A DNA stretch of 13,467 nt from JBBSEZ01 sp038239195 (GTDB lineage: Bacteria > Planctomycetota > Planctomycetia > Gemmatales > Gemmataceae). The stretch's first letter is position 1, and each line of letters begins with the position of its first letter. The position numbers and the translations under genes are program-made. Where the stretch lies: assembly GCA_038239195.1 (NCBI GenBank), contig JBBSEZ010000274.1:1-13467 (forward strand), written 5' to 3'. Below are positions 6,865 through 13,376 of this stretch, piece by piece. Under the pieces are notes generated by a model. That model made no database searches and was not told where the DNA came from. It saw nothing but the letters and a program-made list of their open reading frames with translations.

Positions 6865-7914
6865 CTATTTCTCACTGCGTACGGCGCCCTGGTCGTTGTG
6901 GCCTGAGGTGGGGCCAAGCCCCGTACCGACTTCCCCCGCGCGGGCCTGGATGCGAAGTGGGGGGAGGCCCACGACCTCGAAGGTAGCCGAGGCGATGCCG
7001 ATGCCCGCCTCGTCCAGGGCCTTGAGCAGGTCCCGGCTCATGGCGTCCTTCAACTCCCGCACCCCGTAGGCCTCGGCGAGGAAACGCACGGTCAGCTCCA
7101 GCCAGTTATCGGTAAGGCGGTAGTAAACTTTCGGCCCGAAGTCCCCGATGCGCAGGAAGTAGCGGCGCCGGACCTCCTCCACCGCCTCTCCGGTCAGGTC
7201 GCCGGCCTTGACGGCGTGGCGCACGGCGACCTCCAGCAGGATACGTTCGGCGCGCCCCCGGTCGGCCTGGTAACCGATGGGGATCGCCATTTCTTCCCAG
7301 ATGTAAGCAAACTCGCGCGTGTAGTTGTAGACCGGCTCGGTGAATATCGTGGCGTTATTGACGGTAACCACGCGGCCCGTGTACTGCCGGCTATGGACCC
7401 ACATGGCCGGGTCGGCGTTCTGGACGGCGGGCGGCTGGCCCATCTCCATGATGGTGGTCTGGATGAAGCCCAGGCCGATCACGTCGCCCCGGACCCCGCC
7501 CATCGAGATGCGGTCGCCGACGTTGAACGTCTTGCCGCGCAGGATCACGACGTAGCCAGCGAGGGCGGTGACCACCTTCTGGAGGGCGAAGGCCAGGCCA
7601 GCGGTGATCAGGCCCAACGCCGTCGCCAGCCGCGTGGGGTCGTCGAACCAGATAGAGACCACGCCGAGGATCAGCACCATTGCCGTGGCAAGCTGGATGA
7701 CCTGGCGGATCCAGAACTCGACCCGCTCGTTGCGGCGTAACCCCAGGACCGCCCGCACCACTCTCTTGACGCCCGCGCCGATCAAGAGCAGGACGAGGAT
7801 GAAGCCGGCCGTCAAGAGCAACTTGACGCCGTTTTCCGCCGTGACCCCGACCAGCTTGACGCCGCCAATCTCGACCGCCCCGTTCGGGCCTACGAGCCTG
7901 ATGAAGTCACCCAC
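6865..7914 (-). CDS. MscS-family mechanosensitive ion channel
   Basis: 349 residues. Three membrane helices at about 30-50, 70-90 and 95-123 precede the family's beta domain. The third is the pore helix type, with small-residue spacing in ATALGLITAGLAFALQKVVT. The beta domain begins GYVVILRGKTFNVGDRISMG (120-139), with the DRI motif typical of MscS. A longer insert (about 155-180, PPAVQNADPAMWVHSRQYTG) interrupts the beta domain, and VNNATIFTEPVYNYTRE (185-201) is the VPNS/FTEPV-like segment leading to the alpha/beta vestibule. Such channels open on membrane tension to release solutes. The start is GTG at 7914, preceded by GGGGGGAGG with 5 bases spacing. It lies 62 bp downstream of the CPA1 antiporter on the same strand, so the two are likely an operon. 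The 25-residue C-terminal tail is unlike a conserved domain. Confidence 0.9.
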   Translation of the reverse strand: MGDFIRLVGPNGAVEIGGVKLVGVTAENGVKLLLTAGFILVLLLIGAGVKRVVRAVLGLRRNERVEFWIRQVIQLATAMVLILGVVSIWFDDPTRLATALGLITAGLAFALQKVVTALAGYVVILRGKTFNVGDRISMGGVRGDVIGLGFIQTTIMEMGQPPAVQNADPAMWVHSRQYTGRVVTVNNATIFTEPVYNYTREFAYIWEEMAIPIGYQADRGRAERILLEVAVRHAVKAGDLTGEAVEEVRRRYFLRIGDFGPKVYYRLTDNWLELTVRFLAEAYGVRELKDAMSRDLLKALDEAGIGIASATFEVVGLPPLRIQARAGEVGTGLGPTSGHNDQGAVRSEK

Positions 7915-7976
7915 GCGAACCTCCCCCCTTGGTTTCTCATTATCCTACTACAGGGGGACGCAAGCCCCACGATCCT

Positions 7977-9212
7977 TCACGCCCCGCCGCCCCCGACGGC
8001 GTCGTCCTTCACGACCGGCACAGGGTCGGCCGGGCCGGCGGCAGGCTGCCCAGCCACTTCGGCCCCCTCGAACCAACGGGCCACGACCACGTCCGTGGAG
8101 GAGTGCGCGAGGATCGAGCCGGCGACGACCAGGGCGACCAGGTGGAACATCTCCTCCCCGTGGGCAACCCCCGCCCGCAGCAGGAGTAGTCCGTAGACGA
8201 CGGACGCGAAGCCCCGAGGGCCGAACCACAGAGCGGCCGCCAACTCTCGCCGGCCCAGCCCCGTGCCCAACAGCGCCAAACCGAGGGCCACCGGGCGCAC
8301 GAGAACCAGCGCGAGGACCGCGAAGGCGTAGCCGCCGGGGCCGATCTCGCCCAGGAAGCGCGGGGAGATCAGCGCCCCGAACACCAGCAGGGCGGCCAAT
8401 TTGAGCAGTTCGGCCAAAGCCTCCCCGAAGGCGTCGGATTCCTCATGGGCCTTGGGATGGAGGTTGCCCAGGGTTACCCCCGCGGCGAAGGCGGCCAGGT
8501 ACTCGTTCGCGCCAGTCAGCCAGGACGTGGACAGCACCAGGAGCCCGATCGCGAAGGCGAATAGCGGCTGGTAGGAACGGGAGACCGCGAAGTACCGCGT
8601 CCTTTCGACGCGGCAGACGGCCCAGGGGAGGGCCACGCCGATAGCCACCCCCAGTGCCAGCTCCTCGAGCACCGTGGCGACCCCTGCCTGCCTGCCCCCC
8701 AGGGAGGCCAGCAGGGCCAGGACCACCGGCAGGGCCAGCCCGTCGTTCACCCCGCTCTCGATGTTGAGCAGGTGCCGCAGGCGGTGCGGGATGTACATCC
8801 GGCCGACGATGGCGGCGGCGAAGACCGGGTCGGTGGGACTGAGGACCGCGCCGACCAGGAAGGACTCCGGCCAGGAAAGCCCCCCCAGCAGGCGGGCCAG
8901 CAGGGCCGTCCCCAGCAGAGTCAGCGGCATCCCCAGCAGCAGGGCGCGGGTCGGCAGCTCCCACCCGGCGACGAGGGCACGGAAGCGGACCTTCAGCCCG
9001 TCGGTGAACAACACGCTGAAGAGGGCCAGCTCAGCCAGCCGCTCGACCACCGGGTTTTGAGGATCGACCGGCACGAGGCCGAGTACGCCGGGACCGGCGA
9101 GGAAGCCCGCCGCCAGGAACAGGACGGCTGTGGAAAGCACCGTGCGCTCGGCCAGTTCCGAGATCAGCACAGCCAACACCAGCGCCAGACCGAAGATAAA
9201 GACGGCGGTCAA
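7977..9212 (-). CDS. CPA1-type Na+(or K+)/H+ antiporter
   Basis: 411 residues with about twelve hydrophobic segments. Core motifs are intact: GAVLSPTDPVFAAAIVGR (121-138) with the helix-4 TDP turn, and NIESGVNDGLALPVV (150-164), which carries the Asn-Asp pair of the ion-binding helix. An ND pair (rather than DD) is what electroneutral CPA1 exchangers such as NhaP types carry. GPRGFASVVYGLLLL near the C-terminus is the conserved Arg-containing helix. There is no TrkA/RCK or universal-stress domain; the C-terminus is a short Pro/Ala/Gly tail (about 385-411). The start is TTG at 9212, with GAGGGG 7 bases upstream; no ATG or GTG fits better and the first helix begins immediately. The region upstream is occupied by a transposase relic, so its promoter may be altered or supplied by that element. 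Na+ versus K+ preference is not readable. Confidence 0.9.
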   Translation of the reverse strand: MTAVFIFGLALVLAVLISELAERTVLSTAVLFLAAGFLAGPGVLGLVPVDPQNPVVERLAELALFSVLFTDGLKVRFRALVAGWELPTRALLLGMPLTLLGTALLARLLGGLSWPESFLVGAVLSPTDPVFAAAIVGRMYIPHRLRHLLNIESGVNDGLALPVVLALLASLGGRQAGVATVLEELALGVAIGVALPWAVCRVERTRYFAVSRSYQPLFAFAIGLLVLSTSWLTGANEYLAAFAAGVTLGNLHPKAHEESDAFGEALAELLKLAALLVFGALISPRFLGEIGPGGYAFAVLALVLVRPVALGLALLGTGLGRRELAAALWFGPRGFASVVYGLLLLRAGVAHGEEMFHLVALVVAGSILAHSSTDVVVARWFEGAEVAGQPAAGPADPVPVVKDDAVGGGGA

Positions 9213-9245
9213 GTGGTTTCCCCTCTGCGCAGACGGAGCGTAGTT

Positions 9246-9735
9246 CTACTGTGCTAGATTGGTTTCATGGGCCCCTGGGGGCCGGCCCCCGGGCGTGCCC
9301 TCCCTCCCACGCGCTTGCAAGGTGGTCGACCTGGTTTCACGGGGCCCCGGGCTTTGCTGTCGCGGCGGGAACTTGCCCGTTCGGCTGTGCCAGTGGTAGA
9401 TGAGGCTCTCCACGTTGCGCCGCAGCACCGCGCTCACCGTCGCCGCGATCTGCTCCGCACTCGGCCTCTTCAGCAACTCCGTGAAGATCGCCCGCACTTG
9501 CGACACCGTCATCGCCGGATTTTTTTCCCCCCAGCCGCAGCCGCTCCAGTTCCAGGAACCACAGCGCCAACAGCGTCAGCGTCACGTGATGGTGCCAGCC
9601 CGTCCAACTCCTCACCTCGTAGTGGTTCAGCCCCACCTCCTGGTTGCCTTCCTCGAACAACTCCTCCACCGCGTGACGTTCCCCGTGCGCGTTCACCACC
9701 TTGACCAACGGCACCTCCTTGGCCGCGTTGCCCAA
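9246..9735 (-). pseudogene. IS701-like transposase C-terminal remnant, 5'-truncated and frameshifted
   Basis: Two adjoining minus-strand frames make one protein tail. The first (to about 9518) includes HGERHAVEELFEEGNQEVG then LNHYEVRSWTGWHHHVTLTL and ends ERLRLGGKK; this matches the last catalytic-Glu region of IS701/IS4-group DDE transposases (R-x-x-x-E with F-E-E and HYEVRSW). The second (9512-9246) continues as MTVSQVRAIFTELLKRPSAE then QIAATVSAVLRRN. They join perfectly if one A is removed from the A7 run in GGAAAAAAATCC (9520-9526 on the plus strand), so a one-base insertion broke the gene. About three quarters of a normal 400-plus-residue transposase, including the first catalytic Asp residues, is missing. 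Upstream, SSDKEWLG could continue the protein after another one-base shift near 9728, but this is weak. It cannot encode an active enzyme. Confidence 0.75.
9260..9348. repeat. GC-rich repeat/palindrome structure at the presumed IS end
   Basis: TGGTTTCATGGGCCCC (9260-9275) recurs almost exactly as TGGTTTCACGGGGCCCC (9332-9348), a near-direct repeat about 72 bp apart. Between them lies a perfect 14-base palindrome GGGGGCCGGCCCCC (9277-9290). The transposase frame reads through all of it to a stop at 9246. One copy could be the terminal repeat of the element and the other a duplicated or flanking copy; the left-hand partner is missing because the element is truncated, so I cannot define the IS boundary. 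Confidence 0.4.
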
Positions 9736-9806
9736 GCCACTCCTTGTCGGAGGATGGGCATCGGGTCATCGGCAGGATGCGTCGCAGAAGGAATGTCGCG
9801 TCGTCC

Positions 9807-9825
9807 CGCGTTTCGCAGAAACGCG
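9807..9825 (-). terminator. Stem-loop after the HEAT-repeat gene
   Basis: CGCGTTTC (9807-9814) and GAAACGCG (9818-9825) form a perfect 8-bp stem with a 3-base loop, 16 bases beyond the stop of the minus-strand HEAT-repeat gene. Position and symmetry suit a transcript 3' end for the two-gene unit. No T run follows on the minus strand, so intrinsic termination is uncertain. Confidence 0.4.
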
Positions 9826-9841
9826 CTCGGCGCCGCGAGCG

Positions 9842-11713
9842 TCAGTCCTGGAGGCGCGCCGCGGCCTCGCGGACTTCCTTGACCGTGTCGCCCAGCGCCT
9901 CGCGCAGCGCCCGGACGGCCTCGGGGTGGTTGTCGCGCGCCCGCGCCAGGTTGCTCAGCACCGCCAGGCGCACCGTCACCGACTTGTCGTTGCGGAACGC
10001 GGCGAGATGAGCTCGCAGCGCCGTCGCCGTCATCGCCCGCAGCTCCAGGGCGTGGGTCGCCTCCAGGCGCACGCTGTCGTCCGAGTCGGCGGTGAGCGCC
10101 CCCGCCAGGTCGGCCTCCACTTCGGCCCCTTCTAGCCAGCGCAGCGCCGCCAGCGCAGCGCCGCGCACCTCGGGCTCCTTCGCCCGAAGGTGGGGCCGGA
10201 CAGCGGGGAGCGCCTCCGCGGCCCCCGCGTTGCCGAGCACCAGCAGCATCTGCCGCCGGAGGTCCGGGCCGGGGGCGCCCTCCAGCTCGGCGACCGCCCA
10301 GCGTACGATCCCTGCGGCCCGCGCGGGCTCCTTCGCCGCCAGATTGCGGGCCATCACGCCCAGGGCCAGTTGGGCCGTCGAGCGCACGTCCCACGTCTTG
10401 CCCCTCTCCGCCATCTCGCGGAGCACTTCCTCCGCCTCGAGGGTGGGGGACCGGGCCAGGCCCAGCGCCGGCAACATCTCCGCCAGGGCGGGCCAGTCGT
10501 TCGCCCGCGCCCTCACGACGCTCGCCAGCACCTTTTGCGCCTCGGGCCGCCCGCTCCCCGCCAGGGCCTGCGTCAGCACGCGCAGCGCGGGGCCGCGCGC
10601 GTCCGCTTCGAGCAAGCGCGCGCCGAGCTGGGTGGCGACGCTGGGGCGGAGGTAGACCACGGCCTTCAACTTCAAGTACAGGGCCGTCTCGTCCTTCTCG
10701 CCCGGCTTCGCGAGCTCCGCCAGCAGCTCCTCGACGGTCGCCTCGCCCAGCTCCGCTCGTTGCAGGGCCATCTCGCCTTTGTCTTCGTCTTCCCGCTCCG
10801 ACAGGCCGATGTTCGTCGCGGCCCGCGCCTCGCCCGCGCTCTGGAGCGCCGCGAGCTCCTGCTCGCTCGCCGTCTCCTCGCGAAGGAACTTCAGCCGTAA
10901 GGTCGTCTCCGCGCGCCCCACGGTCCGGTCCTGGACGACGAGGGCGGTCGCCTCCGTTCCCTCCAGCGCCAGCAGCCGGCCGCGGCGCACGTCCACCTTC
11001 GCCTCCAGATGACCGCTCGGGCGCTGTTGGAGTGGCGCGGCGAACTCGTGAATGCTCGGAACGGTGCGGGGAGCGCGGTAGCGCAGCCTGGTTTTGCGGA
11101 CGGCCCACGCCTCGTCTCCCGGCGTGGCCTCGTAGCGCGCCTGGTACGCGCCGGTGGGCCCTTCCTCCTCGACCTCCCAGGTGCGTTCCCCGAGGTGTTC
11201 GGGCCAGACGACTTGCGTGGCCGCCAGCAGCGAACGGCTCAGCGAGGAGGTCAGCCCGCCCGCCCCGAGGCGCACGGCGAGGACGCGCCCGCGCGGATCG
11301 ACCTCGACGAGAAGGGGCTTTTCCAGATCGCCCTGGAGTACCTTGCCGCGCTCGGCGTCCAGCTCGCCATCGACGGCAAGTTGCACGTCGGCGCCGGCGA
11401 GTCGGTAGGCCAGCCGGGCGCGGGCGTCTTTCCCCAGTACCGTAATCTCCAGCGTCCCGGTGACGGCGGTGTGGGCCGAGCGCGACAGTCCGGGGCTGGC
11501 CGTCTTGTCGTCGGGGCCCTCGGCCAGAAGCCGCGAGAAATCGGAGGCCGATACGCTGACGTACTCCAGCTCGTAGACGAGTCGGCGGCCGGGGACGAGC
11601 CGCGCGGCCTGCTCCGGCGGGCGCAGCGAGCGCACGGCCAGGTAGCCCAGCCCGCTCCCCGCCAACACCAGAAACAAAGCGCCCACGGCCAGCAGACGGC
11701 GACGCAACGACAT
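9842..11713 (-). CDS. Membrane-anchored protein: beta-rich (vitellogenin-N-like?) domain plus HEAT repeats
   Basis: 623 residues. MSLRRRLLAVGALFLVLAGS begins a positively charged, hydrophobic lead (about 8-27) without a clear cleavage site, so it is a signal anchor or signal peptide with the rest outside the cytoplasm. Residues 38-275 are beta-rich, opening LVPGRRLVYELEYVSVSA; the 'PG-x-x-x-VYE-x-E' opening and the following long sheet pattern recall the lipovitellin N-sheet of vitellogenin/MTP-type lipid-transfer proteins. A charged linker (about 283-320) leads to an all-helical part (320-470) and then clear HEAT-type repeats to the end, for example near 486-518, 519-550, 551-583 and 584-620 (helix A, turn, V-R-x-x-A-x-x-AL helix B). 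A sheet followed by a helical superhelix is the layout of the LLTP N-terminal half; the later lipid-cavity sheets are absent. The homology is suggested by eye only; plain 'HEAT repeat domain protein' is the safe name. The ATG at 11713 has GGGGAGGA 6 bases upstream. It lies 71 bp downstream of the secreted-protein gene on the same strand. Confidence 0.8.
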   Translation of the reverse strand: MSLRRRLLAVGALFLVLAGSGLGYLAVRSLRPPEQAARLVPGRRLVYELEYVSVSASDFSRLLAEGPDDKTASPGLSRSAHTAVTGTLEITVLGKDARARLAYRLAGADVQLAVDGELDAERGKVLQGDLEKPLLVEVDPRGRVLAVRLGAGGLTSSLSRSLLAATQVVWPEHLGERTWEVEEEGPTGAYQARYEATPGDEAWAVRKTRLRYRAPRTVPSIHEFAAPLQQRPSGHLEAKVDVRRGRLLALEGTEATALVVQDRTVGRAETTLRLKFLREETASEQELAALQSAGEARAATNIGLSEREDEDKGEMALQRAELGEATVEELLAELAKPGEKDETALYLKLKAVVYLRPSVATQLGARLLEADARGPALRVLTQALAGSGRPEAQKVLASVVRARANDWPALAEMLPALGLARSPTLEAEEVLREMAERGKTWDVRSTAQLALGVMARNLAAKEPARAAGIVRWAVAELEGAPGPDLRRQMLLVLGNAGAAEALPAVRPHLRAKEPEVRGAALAALRWLEGAEVEADLAGALTADSDDSVRLEATHALELRAMTATALRAHLAAFRNDKSVTVRLAVLSNLARARDNHPEAVRALREALGDTVKEVREAAARLQD

Positions 11714-11737
11714 GGAACGTCCTCCCCGAGTTGAGCA

Positions 11738-11768
11738 CCGGGCCGCGGTCTCCAGGATCGCGGCCCGG
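11738..11768 (-). promoter_or_regulatory. Intercistronic 10-bp perfect hairpin
   Basis: CCGGGCCGCG (11738-11747) and CGCGGCCCGG (11759-11768) are perfect inverted repeats around an 11-base loop, filling most of the 71-bp gap between the secreted-protein gene and the HEAT-repeat gene. No T tract follows in the minus direction, and the Shine-Dalgarno of the HEAT gene begins about 13 bases beyond it. It could be an attenuating or mRNA-stabilising hairpin that makes more of the upstream protein than the downstream one, or a terminator with readthrough. Confidence 0.5.
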
Positions 11769-11784
11769 CGCCCGCCAACGAGCG

Positions 11785-13155
11785 TTACTTGCTTGCCGTA
11801 GTTTGCAGATACGTCTTCTTGTCGATGTTGAAGACGTAGCCCTTCGTCTTGAGCCCCTTCCACTTCCACAGGTCCCACTCGTAATGCTTCTTCGTCCAGG
11901 GCGGGAGGCCGATGCGCGGCACCGTGACCTCAGCGTAGACGTAGAGGCTGCCGCTCAGCATCTCCAGCTCGCTGAGGGCGTAGAAGTGCTCGTGGACGTA
12001 GAGGCCGCGGCTGTCGTGGTTCACCCCCACGTCGGCGCCGATGCGGAGCGTCAAGTCGATCAGTCGGAGCTGCCCGCCGACGCCTGCGCTGGCAATCACA
12101 ATGTCGATGCCCGCCTGCGCGTAGGCGCGGGCCCGGGCGTTCGGCACGATCTGCGCCGTCGCCTCCAGCGGGCGGATGCCCACGAAGTAGCGCACCCCGG
12201 CACTGCCCTGCGCCCCAAAGCGGACGCTCATCGGGATCGGCCCGAGCATGAAGTTGAACTTCGTCGAGTAGTCGAACGATTTGGAGATTTCGTCCGACTT
12301 GCTCCACGAGGTGCTCACGCTCTTGTTCAGGTTGTAGACGCTGTGCCCCATCACGTAGACGTTGAGCCGGGCGCTGCTCGCCCCCTTGTCCGGTACGCGC
12401 ACCGCCGCCCGCGCCTTGAGCAATTCCAACCGGTGGTTCACGAGGTAACCGCCCGCCGCCGCCTCGCCCAGGACGTCAACCGCGTCGCGCGAGCCCTTCA
12501 CCTCCATTTTCCCTTCCAGGAACGCGCTGATGACGCTCGGCTTGCCGACCTGGTAGTTCCACGTCTTGACGGCGTGGGTGCCCTTGCCCGCGCCGCCGGT
12601 GGGGGCCTTCTTCAGGGCCGCCCGGCGGTGGGCCACCCGCGCCACCAACTGCGTATGCTTCGCCTCCAGTTCGGCGCGCTTGACGGCCGGCTTCATGGTC
12701 TTCGCGTTGAAGGCGAGGTGGCGCGTCGTCACCGCCCGCGCCTTGGCGTCGAGCCCGGCGCGGTCGAGCGTCGTCTGCTGCAAGACCACGCGCTGGGACT
12801 TGCCGTCCTGTAGGCTGTGGCCGAGGGCGTTGAGTTTCTTCTCGAGCTTGTTGAGCTCGGCGTAGTATTCGCCCGCCTTGACCTGCTTGCCGTTCGGCAG
12901 CTTGAGCAGGGCGTCGTGGGCGACGGCCTTGCCCGTCTCGGGGTGGAGCATCTTGAACGGCTTGTGGGGAACGGCGGTGCGCTTCAGCACCGTCACGTGC
13001 TGGTGGTTGAACTTGACCGCGACTTGCTTGTGGAGGTCGGGCTTCTTGGTCGTTTTCGGGCCCGGTTCGGCGGCATGCACCAGGGCGCATACACCGAGCA
13101 GCATCAGGCCGCATGCAAAGTCGCGCGCGACCTTCCAGGAGGAGGAACCAGTCAT
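11785..13155 (-). CDS. Secreted, Lys-rich protein of unknown family with beta-rich C-terminal half
   Basis: 456 residues; I do not recognise the family. A signal peptide is clear: n-region MTGSSSWKVARD, a hydrophobic core FACGLMLLGVCALV, and a likely cut after VHA (residue 28). The mature N-terminal half (29-200) is strongly basic (many Lys, His and Arg) and contains LPNGKQVKAGEYYAELNKLE (86-105), a run into an amphipathic helix, and a second helical, coiled-coil-like stretch at about 150-183. From about 225 to 410 it is rich in alternating hydrophobic/polar strands, for example ATAQIVPNARARAYAQAGID and IVIASAGVGGQLRLIDLTLR, consistent with a large sheet or barrel. The C-terminus ends with an aromatic block, PPWTKKHYEWDLWKWKGLKT (418-437). 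The mature part has no Cys. Start: ATG at 13155 with GGAAAGG 8 bases upstream; the longer open frame upstream crosses the G-run and is spurious. First gene of a probable pair with the HEAT-repeat gene. An outer-membrane or surface role is an inference. Confidence 0.75.
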   Translation of the reverse strand: MTGSSSWKVARDFACGLMLLGVCALVHAAEPGPKTTKKPDLHKQVAVKFNHQHVTVLKRTAVPHKPFKMLHPETGKAVAHDALLKLPNGKQVKAGEYYAELNKLEKKLNALGHSLQDGKSQRVVLQQTTLDRAGLDAKARAVTTRHLAFNAKTMKPAVKRAELEAKHTQLVARVAHRRAALKKAPTGGAGKGTHAVKTWNYQVGKPSVISAFLEGKMEVKGSRDAVDVLGEAAAGGYLVNHRLELLKARAAVRVPDKGASSARLNVYVMGHSVYNLNKSVSTSWSKSDEISKSFDYSTKFNFMLGPIPMSVRFGAQGSAGVRYFVGIRPLEATAQIVPNARARAYAQAGIDIVIASAGVGGQLRLIDLTLRIGADVGVNHDSRGLYVHEHFYALSELEMLSGSLYVYAEVTVPRIGLPPWTKKHYEWDLWKWKGLKTKGYVFNIDKKTYLQTTASK

Positions 13156-13199
13156 GAGTTGTTGCCTTTCCGTCAGAGATACCCGGTAGAAGTGAGAGG

Positions 13200-13214
13200 C
13201 TTGTCGAGGACAAG
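13200..13214. promoter_or_regulatory. Short perfect inverted repeat upstream of the secreted-protein gene
   Basis: CTTGTC-GAG-GACAAG is a perfect 6-bp inverted repeat with a 3-base spacer, centred about 52 bases before the ATG. Size and place suit a dimeric repressor or activator site near the promoter. No matching copy is seen elsewhere in the window, and a 6-bp repeat can arise by chance. Confidence 0.3.
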
Positions 13215-13312
13215 ATGTCGTTTGTGCGGGAGCTTGCGCCAAAAAATGTCGGTTCCTGCCTCGCACCGGGCGCGGTTTGTCGGCGGCGGAAAAGGGGAGG
13301 AACCGTGTAGCC

Positions 13313-13376
13313 GGGGGGGGGGGGGGGGGGGGGGGGCGGCCCCCCGCGGGGCCCCCGGCGCCGCGCCCCCCCCCCC
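13313..13376. repeat. 24-base G run followed by GC-only sequence and an 11-base C run
   Basis: Positions 13313-13336 are 24 consecutive G, then mixed G/C only until an 11-base C run (13366-13376). Open frames through it give meaningless poly-Gly or poly-Pro. In DNA it could form a G-quadruplex or a G/C hairpin, but runs like this near a contig end are also a common sequencing or assembly artefact. Confidence 0.8.

Noticed and set aside
9693..11738. A 681-codon open frame on the minus strand overlapping the HEAT-repeat gene
   Set aside because: It is a shadow frame: extreme Arg/Gly/Pro/Ala content, no domain pattern, and it lies within a gene with a signal anchor, HEAT repeats and a good ribosome site in another frame.
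11714..11878. 55-codon N-terminal extension of the HEAT-repeat protein
   Set aside because: It would run into the 3' end of the upstream gene and through the hairpin, and it would bury the signal anchor. The ATG at 11713 has a strong ribosome site.
11731..12813. A 360-codon plus-strand frame opposite the secreted-protein gene
   Set aside because: Val/His/Arg/Ala-rich antisense shadow without hydrophobic core pattern or ribosome site.
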